In this document: positions 47,530 through 56,173 of the stretch, piece after piece
Numbering within the stretch: position 1 is the first letter of the stretch
How the letters are laid out: each line of letters starts with the position of its first letter
Assembly: GCA_965116195.1 (NCBI GenBank)
Contig: OZ220491.1
Coordinates: 868,001 to 932,000 of the forward strand
DNA: 64,000 nucleotides
Direction of reading: 5' to 3'
DNA from: Aldehydirespirator sp965116195
GTDB taxonomy: Bacteria; Actinomycetota; Acidimicrobiia; Acidimicrobiales; Aldehydirespiratoraceae
The notes under the pieces: generated by a model
Seen by the model: only the letters and a program-made list of their open reading frames with translations
The model's database searches: none
What the model was told of the DNA's origin: nothing
Translations under genes and position numbers: made by a program

Positions 47530-50136
47530 GTGGGTAGGTGGCGGTTCTGGGGTTGGGGGTTGTTGGTTGTAGCTGGCTTGCTGGCAACAACTCTCGGCTT
47601 GGTTTCCACTGCTGTCGGCCAGACGGGCGAGTCTCCGCCCAAGCCAGTCAATGTCACGGTCGTTCCCAGCAGTACTTCTGTTACGGCCACCTGGGAAGCC
47701 GGAACAGGCGCATGTGCTGAGACCAGCTATGTCGTTTCAGTCAATTTCAGGGGCGGCGTTCAGGTGCCAGGCACGCGGACAGAAGGGATCACAGGGCTGA
47801 CCCATACTGTTTCCAACCTGGCACCTAACACACCGTACACACTTAGCGTCTCTGCGAGGCGCACTGACTATCGGACGGTTGGCACCTGCAGCAATGAGTA
47901 TAGTTCTGCGGCGTTCAAGGACTTCACCACTACTGCTGCTTCTGCTACTACTACGACTACCACCACCACCACCACAACGACCACTACCACAACGACTACC
48001 ACCACCACGACTACGACTACGACTACGACTGTGCCTGTGAAGCCGACCGGGTTGTCTGGTACGGCGGGTGCGGGGTCGGCGATGTTGTCGTGGACTGATC
48101 CTGGTAATGCTCAGATCACCGGTTATCAAATTCGTCAGAAGAAGGGTGCTGCTGCTTGGGGTGATTGGGCTGCTGTTTCTGGTTCGGATGCTACGACTGC
48201 TTCTCATACTGTGTCTGGTTTGGATGCTGGTGTGGTGTATCAGTTCCGGATACGAGCCACAAGCGCCAACGGCAACAGTCCCGCATCAGAGCTCGTGTCG
48301 GTCACGCCCACGACGGTCACGTCGTCGTTGAGTATTGCTGATGTGACCGCCGCTGAGGATGGCACGTTCACGTTCACAGTTACAGCGTCTCCGGTGCCAA
48401 CCTCACCGATCACCTTCAAATACAAAGTCACAGCCGAGGCCTCGGACACTGCCACCGCCGGGACTGATTTTACTGTGGTGACCACACCAACAGCAGCCAC
48501 GATAGCCGCCAACGAGTCCACCACCACGTTCGCCGTAACAGTGACTGATGATGATCTGGACGAAGCTGACGAGACGTTCACAGTAACACTGTCAGACCCC
48601 GGTGCCGGGGTAGCGATCCCGGACACGACTGCTACCGGTACCATCACCGATGACGACAACTCACCGGTGCTAGCCGCCATTGATGACGTGTCGGTCACAT
48701 TGGGCCAAACAGTGGACATCACAGCCACAGCAACAGAAGCCGACGGTGACACAGTGTCCTACGCATGGACACGCAAAACCGGCGAAACCACACCCGCAGT
48801 CCCACAAAGCACGAGTCTGAATGCTGCCGGGTTGATGTTCACACCACCCGCAGAAGGCACCTACACCATGACCGTCACCGCTTCTGACGGTAACGGCAAC
48901 ACAGACACCGAACAGGTAGTCATCACAGTAGCCACAACCGTCACAACACCCGCCACAACAACCACCACCACCACCACCACGACTACCACGACTACCACCA
49001 CGACTACCACTACCGTCAGGCCGGCCCCGACTGTCACCACCCCGGTCGCCCCTCCTCCTCCTGCTCCTACCACCGTTGCCACGACCACCACTACCGTGGC
49101 TCCAGTTACACCGAAGCCGGTTGGTGACGGGAGCACAGCCGATCTGTTGCCGGTGTTCTCGGCGTGCGTTGGAGACTCGTTGAACGACTCGGGGTTCGGT
49201 GATGTCGAAGGTCTGGGCGCTGAGGACGCGATCAACTGCCTGGCCTACTACGGGATTGTTGTCGGCAAGACTACGGAGCGGTTTGATCCTGGTGGACTGG
49301 TGACGCGTTCGCAGTTGGCGCTGATGTTGCACCGCACCGCCAAAATCACCGGGTTGGACTTGCAAGGCGACGGTGCCACCGGGTTTGATGACATAACAGG
49401 TCTGGATGAGGACCGCCGCAACGCGATCGGTGTGTTGACACACCACAACATCCTCACAGGAACCACCGACAACCTGTTCGAACCGAACCGGCAGGCGACA
49501 CGGTTGGAAACAGTGTCAGCGTTGATAGCACTCTTGCGGTTGGCAAACCCGGACTTGTTCACAGACGGCAGCCTGAAACTCGCCGCCAACAGGATCGACT
49601 ACTTTGATGACACCCGCGCAGACCTGCTCCAAACCGACGATGATCTGATCAGCTACGCCTACGAACTGGGACTCACAACAGGCAGCGCCGGCGACCAGAC
49701 ACTGTTCGACCCGGACGGAACCGTGCCACGCAAACACGCAGCAGCATTCATAACACGCATGCTCGCCCACACCAACCTACGCCCGCAAGGACTCACCGCC
49801 CAAGCCAATGGTCGCACAATAGTCGTGTCAGTACGCGACAACAACTTCCAACCAACACCCGCGCAAGTCATTGACGGCTTCTACACAGACACCAGCGACG
49901 AAAACCAAGCGTTCGACGACCAGGGTGCATGCACCACAAAAGTCAATCCCATCAAACGAGGCACCACAAAATGCCGGATAGACACAGCAGACCCCAAAAC
50001 CGACACAAAAGGCAACACAAAACTAACCATACCCAACACAGCCGGCCGCAACCTCACCACATGGACATGGACCGACACCCTCGGCACCACCCACAACCAG
50101 AACACAACCACATACAAACTACAACTCCCCAACTAA
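47530..50136 (+). CDS. SLH-anchored surface protein, copy B (poly-C tract out of frame)
   Basis: Same plan as copy A: signal peptide (WGWGLLVVAGLLATTLGLVSTAVG), a variable FN3-like domain of ~95 residues that differs strongly from copy A, Thr run, FN3, Calx-beta-like and cadherin-like domains, Thr run, three SLH repeats and a C-terminal domain. The GTG drawn here has no good ribosome-binding site. The likely true start is the ATG at 47444 with CAGGAG upstream, which is out of frame because of the C14 tract. Expression may therefore be off in the sequenced cell population. Confidence 0.82.
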   Translation: MGRWRFWGWGLLVVAGLLATTLGLVSTAVGQTGESPPKPVNVTVVPSSTSVTATWEAGTGACAETSYVVSVNFRGGVQVPGTRTEGITGLTHTVSNLAPNTPYTLSVSARRTDYRTVGTCSNEYSSAAFKDFTTTAASATTTTTTTTTTTTTTTTTTTTTTTTTTTTVPVKPTGLSGTAGAGSAMLSWTDPGNAQITGYQIRQKKGAAAWGDWAAVSGSDATTASHTVSGLDAGVVYQFRIRATSANGNSPASELVSVTPTTVTSSLSIADVTAAEDGTFTFTVTASPVPTSPITFKYKVTAEASDTATAGTDFTVVTTPTAATIAANESTTTFAVTVTDDDLDEADETFTVTLSDPGAGVAIPDTTATGTITDDDNSPVLAAIDDVSVTLGQTVDITATATEADGDTVSYAWTRKTGETTPAVPQSTSLNAAGLMFTPPAEGTYTMTVTASDGNGNTDTEQVVITVATTVTTPATTTTTTTTTTTTTTTTTTTTVRPAPTVTTPVAPPPPAPTTVATTTTTVAPVTPKPVGDGSTADLLPVFSACVGDSLNDSGFGDVEGLGAEDAINCLAYYGIVVGKTTERFDPGGLVTRSQLALMLHRTAKITGLDLQGDGATGFDDITGLDEDRRNAIGVLTHHNILTGTTDNLFEPNRQATRLETVSALIALLRLANPDLFTDGSLKLAANRIDYFDDTRADLLQTDDDLISYAYELGLTTGSAGDQTLFDPDGTVPRKHAAAFITRMLAHTNLRPQGLTAQANGRTIVVSVRDNNFQPTPAQVIDGFYTDTSDENQAFDDQGACTTKVNPIKRGTTKCRIDTADPKTDTKGNTKLTIPNTAGRNLTTWTWTDTLGTTHNQNTTTYKLQLPN
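48025..50136. repeat. inverted repeat arm B (shared with 5049-7160)
   Basis: Near-identical to arm A in opposite orientation, including synonymous positions over long stretches. Visible amino-acid differences include GLDEDRR for GLGEDRR and the divergent C-terminal ~15 residues. Confidence 0.85.
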
Positions 50137-50214
50137 CCGAAACCGCCTCACCGACTAGTCCGTAACACACAGTGACATGGGGGCGAAATCCAACCGGTGA
50201 TCGCGATGGATCGG

Positions 50215-50423
50215 TCACGACAACCGGTTGTACGTAGTGGTGGTGGTGCAGTGGTTTGTTTCGTAGTCTGTTGGGTCGCCGAAGCCTCGGCCGTCTACCA
50301 CGACAAAAGCGATGATCTGTGTTGTTTCTGGGTTTGGCGGTTTGTTGCCGGCGAGTAGTACCCAGCCTTGATGTAGAGGAGGTCCGGGGTTGATTCCCCA
50401 GCTTGCGATACGGGTACCTTCAT
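50215..50423 (-). pseudogene. unrecognised 3' gene remnant
   Basis: An open frame without a start codon encodes a protein-like sequence (GWVLLAGNKPPNPE, then IIAFVVVDGRGFGDPTDYE, then a short Thr run and NRLS stop). The sharp boundary and the absence of start or ribosome-binding site suggest the tail of a lost secreted protein. I do not recognise the family. The rest of 50137-50501 holds nothing further. Confidence 0.35.
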
Positions 50424-50484
50424 GTCAAAGTAAGAACTTCGTAAGAACCAGTGAATTGCCTACCTTTACGGCACTTCATAAGAG

Positions 50485-50501
50485 GAGCCGACCTTCGGCT
50501 C
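50485..50501 (-). terminator. hairpin directly 3' of trpS
   Basis: GAGCCGA/TCGGCTC, a perfect 7-bp stem with a 3-base loop, starts one base after the trpS stop codon. The T-tract is weak (CTCCTCTTATG on the trpS strand), so termination is plausible rather than certain. Confidence 0.4.
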
Positions 50502-51491
50502 TCAGGGTGGCAGCAGGCCGATGTTGGTGCGTGCCCGGTGCAGTGTTGCGACTGCGACTTCGCGGGCTTTGTCAGCGCCGATACCCAGCAGTCGGGAGGT
50601 TTCTGCCGGGTCTGCCTGAAGTTGCGCGAAGCGGGTTTGCATCGGTCGGAGCAACTCGACCACCGCCTCTGCCGTGTCCTGTTTGAGCGGGCCGTACATG
50701 GTGTAGTCCTCAGCTGCTTCAGCAGGAGACCGACCAGTGGCTGCACCCAGGATCGACAGCAGGTTTGACACGCCCGGCTTGGCATCAGGGTCATAGCGCA
50801 CGGCAGCTTCGTTGTCGGTGACCGCGGCCTTGATCTTCTTGGTGATCGTGGCCGGTTCGTCAAGCAAATCAACTGTGCCCCGCGGCGACTCCAGCGACTT
50901 TGACATCTTGTTGGTGGGGTGTTGCAAGTCCATCACCCGCGCTCCCGCGGGGGGTATCACCGCCTCGGGCAGTTTGAATGTCGCTCCGTAGCGTGAGTTG
51001 AAACGTTCGGCGATGTCACGGGTGAGTTCAATGTGTTGACGTTGGTCGGCACCCACCGGAACCTCGTCGGCATCATAGAGGAGTATGTCGGCGGCCTGAA
51101 GTGCCGGATAGGTGAACAATCCGGCTGAGATGAACTCGTGTTGGCCGGACTTGTCCTTGAACTGGGTCATCCGGCTGAGTTCGCCAAAGGACACAGTACA
51201 TTCCAGCAGCCAGGCGCACTCGGTATGTTCGCGCACATGGCTCTGCACAAAAATCGTGCAGACCTGAGGGTCCAGTCCGCACGCCATCAGCATCTGCGAA
51301 AGTCTCAGCGTTGCGTGGCCCACCTCGCCCGGTGCCTTGGGAACGGTGATCGCATGAAGGTCAACGACAGGAAAAAATGCGTCAGCGGTGTGCTGGATCT
51401 GTGCCCAGTTGCGTATCGCGCCGAGATAGTTACCCAGGTGCAGGTCACCGCTTGGTTGTATGCCGGACAGAACTCTGGTGAGTGTATTCAT
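50502..51491 (-). CDS. trpS: tryptophanyl-tRNA synthetase
   Basis: Class I synthetase charging tRNA-Trp. The HIGH-type motif is PSGDLHLGNYLGA and the KMSKS motif is in NKMSKSLESPRG. 329 aa, normal for bacterial TrpRS. Transcribed away from scpA; the two share the intergenic repeat region. Confidence 0.94.
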   Translation of the reverse strand: MNTLTRVLSGIQPSGDLHLGNYLGAIRNWAQIQHTADAFFPVVDLHAITVPKAPGEVGHATLRLSQMLMACGLDPQVCTIFVQSHVREHTECAWLLECTVSFGELSRMTQFKDKSGQHEFISAGLFTYPALQAADILLYDADEVPVGADQRQHIELTRDIAERFNSRYGATFKLPEAVIPPAGARVMDLQHPTNKMSKSLESPRGTVDLLDEPATITKKIKAAVTDNEAAVRYDPDAKPGVSNLLSILGAATGRSPAEAAEDYTMYGPLKQDTAEAVVELLRPMQTRFAQLQADPAETSRLLGIGADKAREVAVATLHRARTNIGLLPP

Positions 51492-51524
51492 AGGCGCTCA
51501 GCGTACGCGGGTAGTGTCGCGGCG

Positions 51525-52024
51525 ATGGCCTGTCACCTACACACGCCGACGATGTGGTTGCGGCTGTCGTTGGGGTACCCGATACAGGAGGTGGCGGCGA
51601 TGGCCTGTCACCTACACACGCCGACGATGTGGTTGCGGCTGTCGTTGGGGTACCCGATACAGGAGGTGGCGGCGATGGCCTGTCACCTAAACACGCTGAC
51701 CGTGCGGTTTTTGTTGGGGCACCCGATTTGGAGGTGGCTGTGATGGCCTGTCAGCAACCCGCGGCGACCGTGCGGTTTTTGTTGGGGCACCTGATTTGGA
51801 GGTGGCTGTGATGGCCTGTCAGCTACCCACGCTGACCGTGCGGTTTTTGTTGGGGCACCTGATTTGGAGGTGGCTGTGATGGCCTGTCAGCAACCCACAG
51901 CGACCGTGCGGTTGCGGTTTGTCTGTGAGGCACCCGATATCGAGGCGGCTGCCGTGGCCTGTCAGGTAGACACGCCGACCGTGCGGTTTTCTTTGGGGTA
52001 CCCGATACAGAGGTGGCTGTGATG
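51525..52024 (+). repeat. seven ghost copies of the scpA ribosome-binding site and start, chained by TGATG
   Basis: ATGGCCTGTCA-type starts at 51525, 51600, 51675, 51743, 51811, 51879 and 51954 (GTG) precede the real one at 52022, at steps of 75 or 68 bp. Most carry GGAGGTGG about 8 bases upstream. ORFs 51525-51743, 51743-51811, 51811-51879 and 51879-52022 each end in a TGA overlapping the next ATG (TGATG), the last one being scpA. The peptides are of the type MACQQPAATVRFLLGH. Confidence 0.85.
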
Positions 52025-52804
52025 GCCTGTCAGGTAATCACGCCGACCTTCAACGGGCCGTTTGAGTTGTTGTTGCAACTTGTGAGGCGCGAGCAGGTCG
52101 AACTCTACGACATCTCCATCTCGGACATCACCGAGGCCTACCTCGCCGAACTCGGACGCATGCAGCACTGCGACCTGGAGGTTGCCACCGAGTTTCTGTT
52201 GATCGCAGCCATCTTGATGGAGATGAAGGCGCGCCGGATGCTCCCCGAACCGGTTCAGGTTGACCTTGATGAAGAAGTGGACGCAGTGTCGGAGCGTGAC
52301 CTGCTGTTGGCGCGCATGGTGGAGTGCGCCACGTTCCGCGGTGCCGCAGCCGTGTTTCAAGGTCGTATCTGTGAGGCGCAACGGAGTCGGCCTCGTCGCG
52401 TTGGCATTGTGGAGGAGCGCTGGCTGGAGGTGTCACCGCCGTTGCTTGATGACCTCAGCCCCGAGGAGTTGCGTGAGGCCTACCGGCGTGCTGTTGCACC
52501 CGCAGTGACCCCCAGCGTGGATGTGGCCCATATCACTCCAATTGAGATCACCGTCGGTGAAGCAGTGGAGGAGTTGGCAGATCGCCTTCGTGCTTCGGGG
52601 CCGATCACCTTCCGGCGGCTCACCTCGGGCATCAACGACCGGCTCGGCTTGGTGGTTCGTTTCCTGGCGGTGCTGGAGATGTTGAAGCAGGACCTGGTTG
52701 ACGTTGAACAGGCTGACACGTTCGGCGAGATCGTCATCAAATGGACAGGTCATGGCGCAGCGCTTCAAACTGTTGGAGCAGGTGTGGATGTATATGGTGT
52801 TTGA
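52022..52804 (+). CDS. scpA: segregation and condensation protein A
   Basis: Kleisin subunit bridging SMC heads with ScpB. It has the family N-terminus PTFNGPFELLLQLVRREQVELYDI and C-terminal winged-helix region (ITFRRLTSGINDRLGLVVRFLAVLEMLKQ). The ATG of MACQVITPTF is the true start; it is overlapped by the stop of the preceding micro-ORF. About 260 aa, normal. Confidence 0.93.
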   Translation: MACQVITPTFNGPFELLLQLVRREQVELYDISISDITEAYLAELGRMQHCDLEVATEFLLIAAILMEMKARRMLPEPVQVDLDEEVDAVSERDLLLARMVECATFRGAAAVFQGRICEAQRSRPRRVGIVEERWLEVSPPLLDDLSPEELREAYRRAVAPAVTPSVDVAHITPIEITVGEAVEELADRLRASGPITFRRLTSGINDRLGLVVRFLAVLEMLKQDLVDVEQADTFGEIVIKWTGHGAALQTVGAGVDVYGV

Positions 52805-52841
52805 GTTGATGTCTGCAACGTTTCAGGTGACCGGCCGATGA
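52801..52841 (+). other. two coupled micro-ORFs between scpA and scpB
   Basis: scpA stop overlaps TTG (TTGA) of a 2-codon ORF; its TGA overlaps ATG at 52809 (TGATG) of MSATFQVTGR; that TGA overlaps the scpB ATG (ATGA). MSATFQ looks like a degenerate copy of the ScpB start MSNASG. Confidence 0.6.
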
Positions 52842-53941
52842 GCAATGCCTCAGGTTCTGACACGGTGAGTGCTGATGACGTGGCAGGTACCGACGACACA
52901 GCCAACGCCGACACTACCAATGCCGATGATGCGGCAAGTGCCAAGAGCGTGGTCAACGTCGATGATGCGGCAAGTGCCAAGAGCGTGGTCAACGTCGATG
53001 ATGCGGCAAGTGCCAAGAGCGTGGTCAACGTCGATGATGCGGCAAGTGCCAAGAGCGTGGTCAACGTCGATGATGCGGCAAGTGCCAAGAGCGTGGTCAA
53101 CGTCGATGATGCGGCAAGTGCCAAGAGCGTGGTCAACGTCGATGATGCGGCAAGTGCCAAGAGCTTGGTCAACGTCGATGATGCGGCAAGTGCCAAGAGC
53201 TTGGTCAACGCCGATGATGCGGCAAGTGCCGATGATGTGTCTGATCACGAGGGCGTGGCAAGTGCCGATGAAGTCGCTGGTGTGGATGACATGGCTTACG
53301 CCGATTACACGGCTGATTTGTCCGGTGCCGATGACATGGCGGCAGCCCTTGAAGCGGTGTTGCTGCTGGCGGACGAGCCGGTGTCGGCGATGGTTTTGTC
53401 GCGGGTGCTTGATGCTCCCGTTGAAAAGGTCGAGGCTGTGTGCTCCGCACTTGCTGCGGAGTACCGAAGTCATCGGCGGGGCTTTGTGCTGGCCCGTGTG
53501 GCGGGCGGATACCGCTATCAGACAGCACCCGAACAAGACAAGCACGTGGAGCGACTTGTGCGTGACGGCCACAGCTCACGATTGTCAGCCGCAGCACTGG
53601 AAACCCTGGCCGTGGTTGCATACAAGCAACCTGTTTCACGCAGTCAAGTAGCAGAGATACGCGGCGTCAACGTTGACGGGGTCATGCGCACCTTGCGTCG
53701 TCATGGCTACATAGACGAGGTCGACAGAGTCGCCGGTCCGGGACAGGCAGCCCTGTTCGGTACGACACGGTTCTTTTTGGAGCAGTTGGGCCTTGACTCA
53801 ATCGAAGACCTGCCGCCACTGGACGCTCTTTTTCCCACCGCCGATGCGGTCCACGAAATGGAAAATCGCCTGCGTCTGGTGCCCGAATCCGAGGAAGGCA
53901 CCACGCAGTCCACACAGTCATCGGCAAACACCGAAGCATGA
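52838..53941 (+). CDS. scpB: segregation and condensation protein B with repetitive N-terminal extension
   Basis: Winged-helix partner of ScpA. The ScpB core begins near residue 165 (MAAALEAVLLLADEPVSAMVLSRVL) and includes LSAAALETLAVVAYKQPVSRSQVAEIRGV and RTLRRHGYIDEV. It is preceded by ~160 residues with eight near-perfect 12-residue repeats (DDAASAKSVVNV), so at 367 aa it is longer than usual. The stop overlaps the rluB ATG (ATGA). Confidence 0.92.
   Translation: MSNASGSDTVSADDVAGTDDTANADTTNADDAASAKSVVNVDDAASAKSVVNVDDAASAKSVVNVDDAASAKSVVNVDDAASAKSVVNVDDAASAKSVVNVDDAASAKSLVNVDDAASAKSLVNADDAASADDVSDHEGVASADEVAGVDDMAYADYTADLSGADDMAAALEAVLLLADEPVSAMVLSRVLDAPVEKVEAVCSALAAEYRSHRRGFVLARVAGGYRYQTAPEQDKHVERLVRDGHSSRLSAAALETLAVVAYKQPVSRSQVAEIRGVNVDGVMRTLRRHGYIDEVDRVAGPGQAALFGTTRFFLEQLGLDSIEDLPPLDALFPTADAVHEMENRLRLVPESEEGTTQSTQSSANTEA
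52925..53212 (+). repeat. eight 36-bp tandem repeats in the 5' part of scpB
   Basis: GATGATGCGGCAAGTGCC-type units, eight in a row, in frame; the last two differ by V to L. The repeats add a low-complexity arm to ScpB without disrupting the fold. Confidence 0.92.
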
Positions 53942-54693
53942 TCATCGACAAGGCATTGCATGTGGGCGAGGGCGAACGGCTCCAGAAGGTGCTGGCTCGT
54001 GCGGGGTTTGGAAGCCGCCGGGTTTGCGAATTGATGATTGAGCAGGGACGGGTGCGAGTTGATGGTGTGGTTGCTCGCCTCGGTGCTCGGGTTGACGTGA
54101 ATCGTGCAACGGTTGCCGTGGACGGCGTGGTTGTGGGTGTGCGGCCCGACCTGATCTACTATCTGCTCAACAAGCCGGCAGGCGTGGTGACCACGGCAAG
54201 TGACCCGCAGAGCCGAGCAGTTGTCGTGGACCTGGTACCGCCTCAGCCTCGGGTGTTCCCGGTTGGTCGTCTCGACAAGGACACAGAAGGCCTGATCCTG
54301 TTGACCAACGACGGCGAGTTGGCGCACCGGCTCACGCATCCGTCCTTTGGTATTGACAAGGAGTATCTGGCGCAGGTCTCAGGATCGCCCAGACCCGCAG
54401 CGTTGCGACAGTTGCGCTGTGGCGTGACGCTGGACGGCTCGCCCACTGCGCCCGCACGGGTGTCACAAGTGGCACCCGGACTGCTGCGCATCACCATCCA
54501 CGAAGGGCGCAATCGCCAGGTTCGGCGCATGTGCGAGACCGTGGGCTATCCCGTTCAACGTCTGATACGCACCCGGATCGGCCCGCTTGCAGACCGGAGT
54601 CTGGCACCGGGTCGCTGGCGCACCCTAAACACGACCGAAACCAGACAACTCGAGCAGGCCGCAGCCAGTCGTGGGCAGGCCAAGGGCGGTTAG
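53938..54693 (+). CDS. rluB: ribosomal large subunit pseudouridine synthase B
   Basis: Pseudouridylates 23S rRNA. S4 domain (GERLQKVLARAGFGSRRVCELMIEQGRVRVDG) and RsuA/RluB catalytic domain with Asp in GRLDKDTEGLILLTNDG. ATG overlaps scpB stop. 251 aa, normal. Confidence 0.93.
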   Translation: MIIDKALHVGEGERLQKVLARAGFGSRRVCELMIEQGRVRVDGVVARLGARVDVNRATVAVDGVVVGVRPDLIYYLLNKPAGVVTTASDPQSRAVVVDLVPPQPRVFPVGRLDKDTEGLILLTNDGELAHRLTHPSFGIDKEYLAQVSGSPRPAALRQLRCGVTLDGSPTAPARVSQVAPGLLRITIHEGRNRQVRRMCETVGYPVQRLIRTRIGPLADRSLAPGRWRTLNTTETRQLEQAAASRGQAKGG

Positions 54694-55027
54694 TACCAGC
54701 CACTTGTCGGTGCCCGGGCCGCAGCGGTTGTGGGGATCCCAAGACGGTTGGGGTCAGCCATTTGTCCTGCCCGGGCCGAAGCCAGTATGACGTGGGATGT
54801 ACGCACACTTGGTTGACGCATTTGTCCTGCCCGGGCCGAAGCCAGTATGACGTGGGATGTACGCACACTTGGTTGACGCATTTGTCCTGCCCGGGCCGAA
54901 GCCAGTCGTGGGTAGCTCAAAGGCGTTGGTGCTGGCCATCTGGTCTGTGTCCAGGCCGCCGCAGGTCGTGGGCAGCCTTTGAGATCTTGACCGACAGTGA
55001 CGGCGGTCACCGGTAGAATCAGTCTTC
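54694..55027 (+). repeat. 60-bp tandem repeats between rluB and tyrA
   Basis: Two identical 60-bp units (54761-54820, 54821-54880) and several degenerate flanking ones share GCCCGGGCCG(A/C)AGCC. They mix features of the rluB end (GCCAGTCGTGGGCAGGCC) and of the tyrA start (ATGGCCCGGGGCCGC). No stop-start coupling here, because rluB ends in TAG. Confidence 0.75.
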
Positions 55028-56092
55028 ATGGCCCGGGGCCGCAACGCAATCGTCGCCGGTACCGGCCTGATCGGGGGTTCGGTGGGAATGGCCCTGCGCC
55101 GCAGCGGATGGCACGTGACCGGCCTGGAGCCTGATGACATGAGGGCCAAGCAGGCTCTGGAGGTCGGGGCGATTGATCACATCGGCGAGCCCGGCCCCTG
55201 TGACCTGGCTGTTGTGGCAACACCGCCGACGGCACTGAGTGTCACTGCGCGGGGTTTGCTGGATGCCGACGCAGCCATCGTCACCGACGTGGGCAGTGTC
55301 AAAGCACCGGTGTGCTCGGCAGTGATGCACTCGCATTTCGTGGGCGGTCATCCCATGGCCGGAAGTGAGCAGGACGGCCTGGCGGGTGCCGACCCGGAGT
55401 TGTTTCAGGACGTGGTGTGGGTTCTGACGCCTACAGATGCCACTGACGATGATGCTCTGGCGACGGTACAGGACACGGTACGAAGCCTCGGGGCTCATGT
55501 GATCTCACTTTCACCGGAGCGTCACGACGCGCTTGTTGCGGTCGTTTCTCATGTCCCGCATCTCACCGCTGCGGTGCTCATGCGCATAGCCGAGGGACGT
55601 TCCAACGAGCATCGCGCTCTGCTCAGGCTCGCTGCCGGTGGATTTCGTGACATGACACGAGTAGCGGCGGGCCATCCCGCCATCTGGCCCGAAATCTGCG
55701 TCGAGAACAGTGCAGCCATCACCGATGTCCTCGACGAACTGCTTGATGAACTGACCGAGATGCGCGTGATCGTGGCCGGGGGTCACCGTGAGGAGTTGCT
55801 GACGCGCCTCGAGGCAGCCCGCAACAGCCGCCGCAGTCTCTCGGCGGGCGCGCCCGAACCGTCACAACTCACGGAAGTGCGGGTGGCGGTACGCGACCAG
55901 AAGGGTGAGTTGGCCAAGATCACCACTCTTGCCGCCGATCTGGATGTCAACCTCTATGACTTGGAGATAGCGCATTCGGCGGAGGGCGCGCGGGGGATTG
56001 CGCTGCTTTTGGTGGACACTGAAGCGGCCGAGCGGTTTCGGTGTGCCCTCAACGAGGTCGGATACCGCCCGTCACTCCAACCATTGGGCTGA
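55028..56092 (+). CDS. tyrA: prephenate dehydrogenase with C-terminal ACT domain
   Basis: Tyrosine biosynthesis. NAD-binding VAGTGLIGGSVGMAL, catalytic HFVGGHPMAGSEQDG, helical dimerisation domain, and a C-terminal ACT regulatory domain (VRDQKGELAKITTLAADLDVNLYDLE). 354 aa, normal for the ACT-bearing form. Followed by aroA, so a shikimate-aromatic cluster. Confidence 0.9.
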   Translation: MARGRNAIVAGTGLIGGSVGMALRRSGWHVTGLEPDDMRAKQALEVGAIDHIGEPGPCDLAVVATPPTALSVTARGLLDADAAIVTDVGSVKAPVCSAVMHSHFVGGHPMAGSEQDGLAGADPELFQDVVWVLTPTDATDDDALATVQDTVRSLGAHVISLSPERHDALVAVVSHVPHLTAAVLMRIAEGRSNEHRALLRLAAGGFRDMTRVAAGHPAIWPEICVENSAAITDVLDELLDELTEMRVIVAGGHREELLTRLEAARNSRRSLSAGAPEPSQLTEVRVAVRDQKGELAKITTLAADLDVNLYDLEIAHSAEGARGIALLLVDTEAAERFRCALNEVGYRPSLQPLG

Positions 56093-56101
56093 GGCCGAAA
56101 T

Positions 56102-56173
56102 ATGACCACCGTAAATGACTGCCGGAAATCAAGGCCAGATATGACTGGAACCAACTGGATGATGCTGGGATGA
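56102..56173 (+). other. coupled micro-ORFs before aroA
   Basis: ATG at 56102 opens a 23-aa ORF whose TGA overlaps the aroA ATG (ATGA). In another frame ATG 56115 opens a 9-aa ORF whose TGA overlaps ATG 56141 (ATGA), which is in frame with the first. All begin ATGAC(C/T), like aroA's ATGACAAGG. Confidence 0.55.
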
